Part shown: piece by piece, positions 7,027 to 10,114 of the stretch
How the letters are laid out: every line of letters starts with the position of its first letter
Numbering within the stretch: the first letter of the stretch is position 1
From: Saprospiraceae bacterium
GTDB lineage: Bacteria > Bacteroidota > Bacteroidia > Chitinophagales > Saprospiraceae
Direction of reading: 5' to 3'
Length of the DNA stretch: 10,114 bases
Assembly (NCBI GenBank): GCA_029262975.1
Contig: JAJCYJ010000914.1
Location: forward strand, 1-10,114
Translations under genes and position numbers: made by a program
The notes under the pieces: generated by a model
What the model was told of the DNA's origin: nothing
Databases searched by the model: none
Seen by the model: only the letters and a program-made list of their open reading frames with translations

Positions 7027-7761
7027 ATGATATTGAGGACTGATAATTTAGTTAAAAGTTATGGCGGCCGAGCCGTTGTAAAGGAAGTGTCATTAGAATT
7101 GGGTCAAGGAGAAATTGTTGGTCTGCTTGGTCCAAATGGGGCAGGAAAGACAACTTCGTTTTATATGATGGTAGGATTTGTCCAGCCCGATGAGGGTGCT
7201 GTGTTCCTTGATGATAGGGAGATTACAAATCTTGCTATGTATAAGAGGGCGCGAATGGGTGTGGGCTATCTTCCACAGGAGGCTTCCGTCTTCAGAAAAC
7301 TCTCGGTAGAAGATAACCTTAAGGCAGTACTCGAGATGACTTCTTTATCCCGGGAGGAGCAGGAAGCCAGAAAAGAAACCTTGTTGGATGAATTTGGACT
7401 ACACAGAGTTAGGAAAAATCTTGGAAACTCGCTTTCCGGAGGTGAACGAAGAAGGACAGAAATCGCACGAGCACTGGCTACAGATCCAAAATTTATTCTG
7501 CTTGATGAGCCATTTGCAGGAATTGACCCAATAGCTGTTGAGGATATACAGCAAATTGTAGCTGCCTTAAAAATGAAGGATATAGGGATCTTAATTACTG
7601 ATCACAATGTACAGGAGACCTTAAGCATAATAGACAGGGCTTATCTTATGTTCGAAGGTAAAATCCTGATGGACGGAACTGCAGAAGAATTAGCGGCAGA
7701 TGAGTTAGTCCGAAGGGTATATCTTGGACAAAACTTCGAATTAAGAAAGAAGGCAACCTAA
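7027..7761 (+). CDS. lptB: LPS export ABC transporter ATP-binding protein LptB
   Basis: A 244-residue ABC ATPase, the motor on the cytoplasmic face of the LptB2FG complex that extracts lipopolysaccharide from the inner membrane and pushes it across the Lpt bridge. Motifs in order: Walker A GPNGAGKT (residues 35-42), Q-loop Q84 in GYLPQEASVFRKLSVEDN (80-97, the form typical of LptB), signature LSGGERRR (136-143), Walker B ILLDEPFAG (157-165) with catalytic E161, D-loop GID (165-167) and H-loop H193 in ITDHNVQETL. GERRR in place of the usual GQ(Q/R)QR, and ITDHNVRE-type switch, are LptB characters. The partner genes lptF, lptG, lptA and lptC are not in the window. It sits 21 bases after the Ig-like lipoprotein gene and 1 base before the next, so it is probably co-transcribed from xerD. 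Confidence 0.95.
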   Translation: MILRTDNLVKSYGGRAVVKEVSLELGQGEIVGLLGPNGAGKTTSFYMMVGFVQPDEGAVFLDDREITNLAMYKRARMGVGYLPQEASVFRKLSVEDNLKAVLEMTSLSREEQEARKETLLDEFGLHRVRKNLGNSLSGGERRRTEIARALATDPKFILLDEPFAGIDPIAVEDIQQIVAALKMKDIGILITDHNVQETLSIIDRAYLMFEGKILMDGTAEELAADELVRRVYLGQNFELRKKAT

Positions 7762-7762
7762 T

Positions 7763-8071
7763 TTGAATAATAAAAAATTGTACACATCTTCACAAAAACA
7801 GCGTGGATTTTTAATTTGCGCATTAGCCTTGTTAATTATCACGATATCAGTAACATTTACTGCCTGTGACGGAAATGCAAATAGAGCTAATATTTTACCT
7901 CCGGAGGTCCAGTACATGGCGGACACTATGTTTTCTCATAAAAGAAGGGCACTGATCAATGAAATGGATAGTATTTGTAGTCAAGAACTCGAAGTACTTA
8001 TAGCAAATGCCAGAGATTCAATCGTGGCACTGGAAGAGATTCACATAAAAAAAATCACCGGTAATGAATAA
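7763..8071 (+). CDS. Small predicted lipoprotein, unknown function
   Basis: A 102-residue protein starting with TTG one base after the lptB stop. A basic N-terminus (KK, KQR) and a hydrophobic core at about residues 16-30 lead to FTAC (32-35), an acceptable lipobox, so C35 would be lipidated and the mature protein only about 68 residues. A later TTG at 7778 would keep the lipobox; the first ATG (7916) would remove it, so a TTG start is favoured. The mature part is helical and charged, with C72 followed twelve residues later by DSI, a pattern repeated in the next gene. The final eight bases overlap the start of that gene. No family is recognised and the TTG start makes the exact N-terminus uncertain. 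Confidence 0.65.
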   Translation: MNNKKLYTSSQKQRGFLICALALLIITISVTFTACDGNANRANILPPEVQYMADTMFSHKRRALINEMDSICSQELEVLIANARDSIVALEEIHIKKITGNE

Positions 8072-8396
8072 GATGCTGGTATATGTCATTTTTATTATGT
8101 CGCTTTCCAGTTGTGGGATTTCGAATGAAGAAGTGGTAGAGTTGGCTAAGGAAGAATATGATCGAAAAGTGCAAATCTTGCGCGAAGAGCAAAGACTAAT
8201 CTGTATAAAATCGGCTTTAGAGGAAGCCGAACGCCAGGCTGATTCGATCATTTTTCAAATGCGTATCAATCCTCTGGGTAAATCACTGTACAGACCCCGG
8301 GTACCACCAAAACCATCTTATATCATCACTGATAGTACCGTGATCAATTCTAAACATTCTGTTAAACCTATATTGGATTCAACCATTATCAAGTAA
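8064..8396 (+). CDS. Small predicted lipoprotein, unknown function
   Basis: A 110-residue protein whose ATG lies inside the end of the preceding gene (overlap ATGAATAA), so translation is probably coupled. It has a short, classic lipoprotein signal: MNKM, a hydrophobic stretch, and LSSC (residues 14-17). The mature region opens with a charged amphipathic helix (about 20-67, EEVVELAKEEYDRKVQILRE) likely to form a coiled coil, containing C47 and DSI twelve residues later, as in the upstream gene. The C-terminal 45 residues are proline-rich, then polar. I recognise no family. The pair may be diverged duplicates, probably periplasmic or inner leaflet outer membrane, and possibly working together, but function is unknown. 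Confidence 0.72.
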   Translation: MNKMLVYVIFIMSLSSCGISNEEVVELAKEEYDRKVQILREEQRLICIKSALEEAERQADSIIFQMRINPLGKSLYRPRVPPKPSYIITDSTVINSKHSVKPILDSTIIK

Positions 8397-8676
8397 TAGT
8401 ATCGTTATCTTCGCTTTATAAGCTAATGTAAATCAATCAAAATAAAATTGACAGGTCATAAGGTTGTGGAGGGAAGGCCAATAATGTAATTCATTAACAT
8501 AAAAGAGGGATCGCGCATTTCATGAATATTAAGCGACTTCATGTACGTTAGGCATTCGACTGTATCATGGAAAAAGAAATAAGAACAAATTAATTAATTA
8601 AGAAGAACGAAAATTTTGCAATTTTTGCAGCGCATTCAGAAGTCTAAGCAATCTATAATTAAGAAATCAAACAAAT
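8397..8676 (+). other. Intergenic region before moxR, no gene found
   Basis: This 280-base stretch contains no credible reading frame (only very short ones such as nine codons from the ATG at 8522) and no tRNA or rRNA. It is AT-rich, with a 12-bp palindrome TTAATTAATTAA at 8590-8601, a direct repeat TTTTGCA at 8614-8620 and 8623-8629, and a TATAAT at 8654-8659. The moxR promoter presumably lies here, but no exact TAnnTTTG element with a -33 partner was found. Confidence 0.55.
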
Positions 8677-9675
8677 ATGCAGACAGCAGTAGATATAGAG
8701 TCACTTAATCAACAGATTCAAATTGATAGCGATTTTGTTGACGACATAAATCGAGAAGCTTCCAAGATAATTGTAGGCCAGAACAATATGATCGAAAGAC
8801 TCATGTTGGGCTTATTGTCAAATGGGCATGTACTTTTAGAAGGACTTCCTGGTTTAGCCAAGACCCTGGCTATTAAAACTTTGTCTTCCATAATTAGCGC
8901 CTCTTATAGCAGGATACAATTTACCCCGGATCTGTTACCCGCAGATATCCTGGGTACAATGATCTATAATCAGAAGTCCAATGAGTTTTCAGTAAGGAAA
9001 GGCCCGATTTTTTCCAATTTTATTCTTGCCGATGAAATTAACAGGGCGCCTGCTAAGGTACAAAGTGCCTTACTCGAAGCGATGCAGGAGCGCCAGGTCA
9101 CAATTGGGAAAGAGACATTTAAACTTGATGAACCATTTCTTGTACTTGCTACTCAGAATCCTATAGAGCAGGAAGGCACCTATCCGCTGCCAGAAGCACA
9201 AACGGATAGATTTATGCTAAAAGTAAATATTGGTTATCCCTCTAAGGAAGAAGAATTAGAAATAGTCAGAAGAAATATTTCTGGCTCTATTGATCAAAAA
9301 ATAAAGGCGGTTGTAGATAGCGCTCAAGTGCTGAAAGCGAGAAAATTAGTCCGCAAGATATATATGGATGAAAAGGTAGAGCAATATATTATTGACATAG
9401 TTTTTGCTTCCCGCAATCCTAAAAATTATGGATTAAGCGAATTGGAGGGATTAATAGGTTATGGTGGATCTCCGAGGGCAAGTATTAACCTTGCGCTTGC
9501 GTCCAGAGCTCATGCATTTATACAACGCCGGGGATACGTTATTCCCGACGATGTAAGAAATGTGTGTCATGATGTCATGCGACACAGAATAGGATTAACA
9601 TACGAAGCTGAAGCTGAAAACATTAATCAGGAAGATATCATTACCCAAATCTTAAGTAAGGTCGAAGTACCATAA
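8677..9675 (+). CDS. MoxR-family AAA+ ATPase
   Basis: A 332-residue AAA+ protein of the MoxR family, chaperone-like ATPases that help assemble or mature other proteins, often together with von Willebrand factor A partner proteins. Motifs: GQ at about 34-35, Walker A GLPGLAKT (56-63), the family stretch RIQFTPDLLPADILG (79-93), Walker B ILADEINRAPAKVQSALLEAM (116-136; D119, E120), sensor 1 TQNPIEQEGTYPLPEAQ (159-175), arginine finger R178 (TDRF) and a C-terminal lid with GYGGSPRAS (sensor 2). Length is normal. The start is the first ATG before the conserved region; the first 30 residues are variable in the family. The usual DUF58 or vWA neighbour is not visible within the window; the next gene, 6 bases downstream, encodes a secreted unknown protein. 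It acts in the cytoplasm; the client is unknown. Confidence 0.93.
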   Translation: MQTAVDIESLNQQIQIDSDFVDDINREASKIIVGQNNMIERLMLGLLSNGHVLLEGLPGLAKTLAIKTLSSIISASYSRIQFTPDLLPADILGTMIYNQKSNEFSVRKGPIFSNFILADEINRAPAKVQSALLEAMQERQVTIGKETFKLDEPFLVLATQNPIEQEGTYPLPEAQTDRFMLKVNIGYPSKEEELEIVRRNISGSIDQKIKAVVDSAQVLKARKLVRKIYMDEKVEQYIIDIVFASRNPKNYGLSELEGLIGYGGSPRASINLALASRAHAFIQRRGYVIPDDVRNVCHDVMRHRIGLTYEAEAENINQEDIITQILSKVEVP

Positions 9676-9681
9676 ACGAGT

Positions 9682-10114
9682 ATGACTTTATACAAGCTAT
9701 TCTCGACGATGACCATCATGACTGTGGCATGTATGTCCATGGCAGGTCAGGATCATGACATTGAAGTAGTAGAAAAGAGTCAAATGGACTACTTGGAAGG
9801 AGCGCAAAGAAGTGTAATCGGTTATTTTGATCACTCTGTGCCTGCAGAATTATTTATTGCCAGAAAAGAAGATGAGTGTAGTGGTCTACTTAGATTAGGT
9901 AATAGCACAGAATTAATAAAACTTGAAGGAGCATGTTCAGACAATTCCTTAGAATTTTATGAATATGATGAACACGCAAGAGTATCTGGTCTGCTTTTTG
10001 GATTGATAAAAGGAGAAAGAGTTGATCTGATGTGGCAAAGTCATAATCAGGAAAGAAGCTACACTTTTACGGGACGAGAAGATTATACTCCGGACAATCG
10101 TCTAAAAGTCTTTA
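9682..10114 (+). CDS. Predicted secreted protein of unknown function (3' end cut by window)
   Basis: Starts with ATG six bases after the moxR stop and remains open for 144 codons to the window edge. The N-terminus, MTLYKLFSTMTIMTVACMSMAGQ, is a signal peptide, with cleavage likely near residues 21-23 (AGQ); a lipoprotein at C17 (TVAC) is a weaker alternative. The remainder, including VIGYFDHSVPAELFIARK and SGLLFGLIKGERVDLMWQ, looks beta-rich, with two cysteines (about residues 66 and 85) that could form a disulfide in the periplasm. No family is recognised. The spacing to moxR suggests one transcript, so it may be a partner or client of MoxR, but this is inference only. Confidence 0.75.
   Translation, partial: MTLYKLFSTMTIMTVACMSMAGQDHDIEVVEKSQMDYLEGAQRSVIGYFDHSVPAELFIARKEDECSGLLRLGNSTELIKLEGACSDNSLEFYEYDEHARVSGLLFGLIKGERVDLMWQSHNQERSYTFTGREDYTPDNRLKVF

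Noticed and set aside
8654..8659. TATAAT as a moxR -10 box
   Set aside because: Matches an E. coli-type box, but no suitable -35 at a normal distance, and Bacteroidota promoters use TAnnTTTG; likely chance in AT-rich DNA.

Overview
The window looks like chromosomal DNA from a Bacteroidota bacterium; the order cannot be fixed from the sequence. Supporting signs are promoter elements of the Bacteroidota type (TAnnTTTG at -7 with an upstream TTG), few Shine-Dalgarno sequences before the starts, AT-rich intergenic DNA, and several gene architectures typical of the phylum: the N-terminal PspC variant with a long C-terminal extension, the Ig-like lipoprotein after xerD, and the DUF4440-type secreted protein. 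Nothing points to a mobile element, prophage, CRISPR array or RNA gene. The tyrosine recombinase is of the housekeeping XerD type.

Layout. Positions 1-944 (minus strand) hold the first 314 codons of glutamyl-tRNA synthetase (gltX), cut by the window edge. It is divergent from a small NodB-type polysaccharide deacetylase (1046-1630). After a 186-base gap with a likely promoter and a perfect 10-bp inverted repeat comes a probable operon: a PadR-family regulator (1817-2212), a PspC-domain membrane protein split into two frames (2253-2897 and 2939-3835) at a run of ten A, and a secreted NTF2-like/DUF4440 protein (3846-4367). A second tightly packed plus-strand set follows: xerD (4427-5335), a large Ig-like lipoprotein whose start overlaps the xerD stop (5332-7005), lptB (7027-7761) and two small overlapping lipoproteins (7763-8071, 8064-8396). 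A 280-base non-coding gap precedes a MoxR-type AAA+ ATPase (8677-9675) and the 5' part of an unknown secreted protein (9682 to the window end).

How it fits together. Much of the content concerns the cell envelope: PadR/PspC envelope-stress genes, lipopolysaccharide transport ATPase LptB, several lipoproteins, a carbohydrate deacetylase, and MoxR. The two points most worth a second look are the PspC gene split at the A10 tract, where one extra A would restore a single reading frame of about 525 codons, and the inverted repeat whose right arm lies inside the predicted padR promoter. No clearly new multi-gene system is visible; most genes belong to known families.
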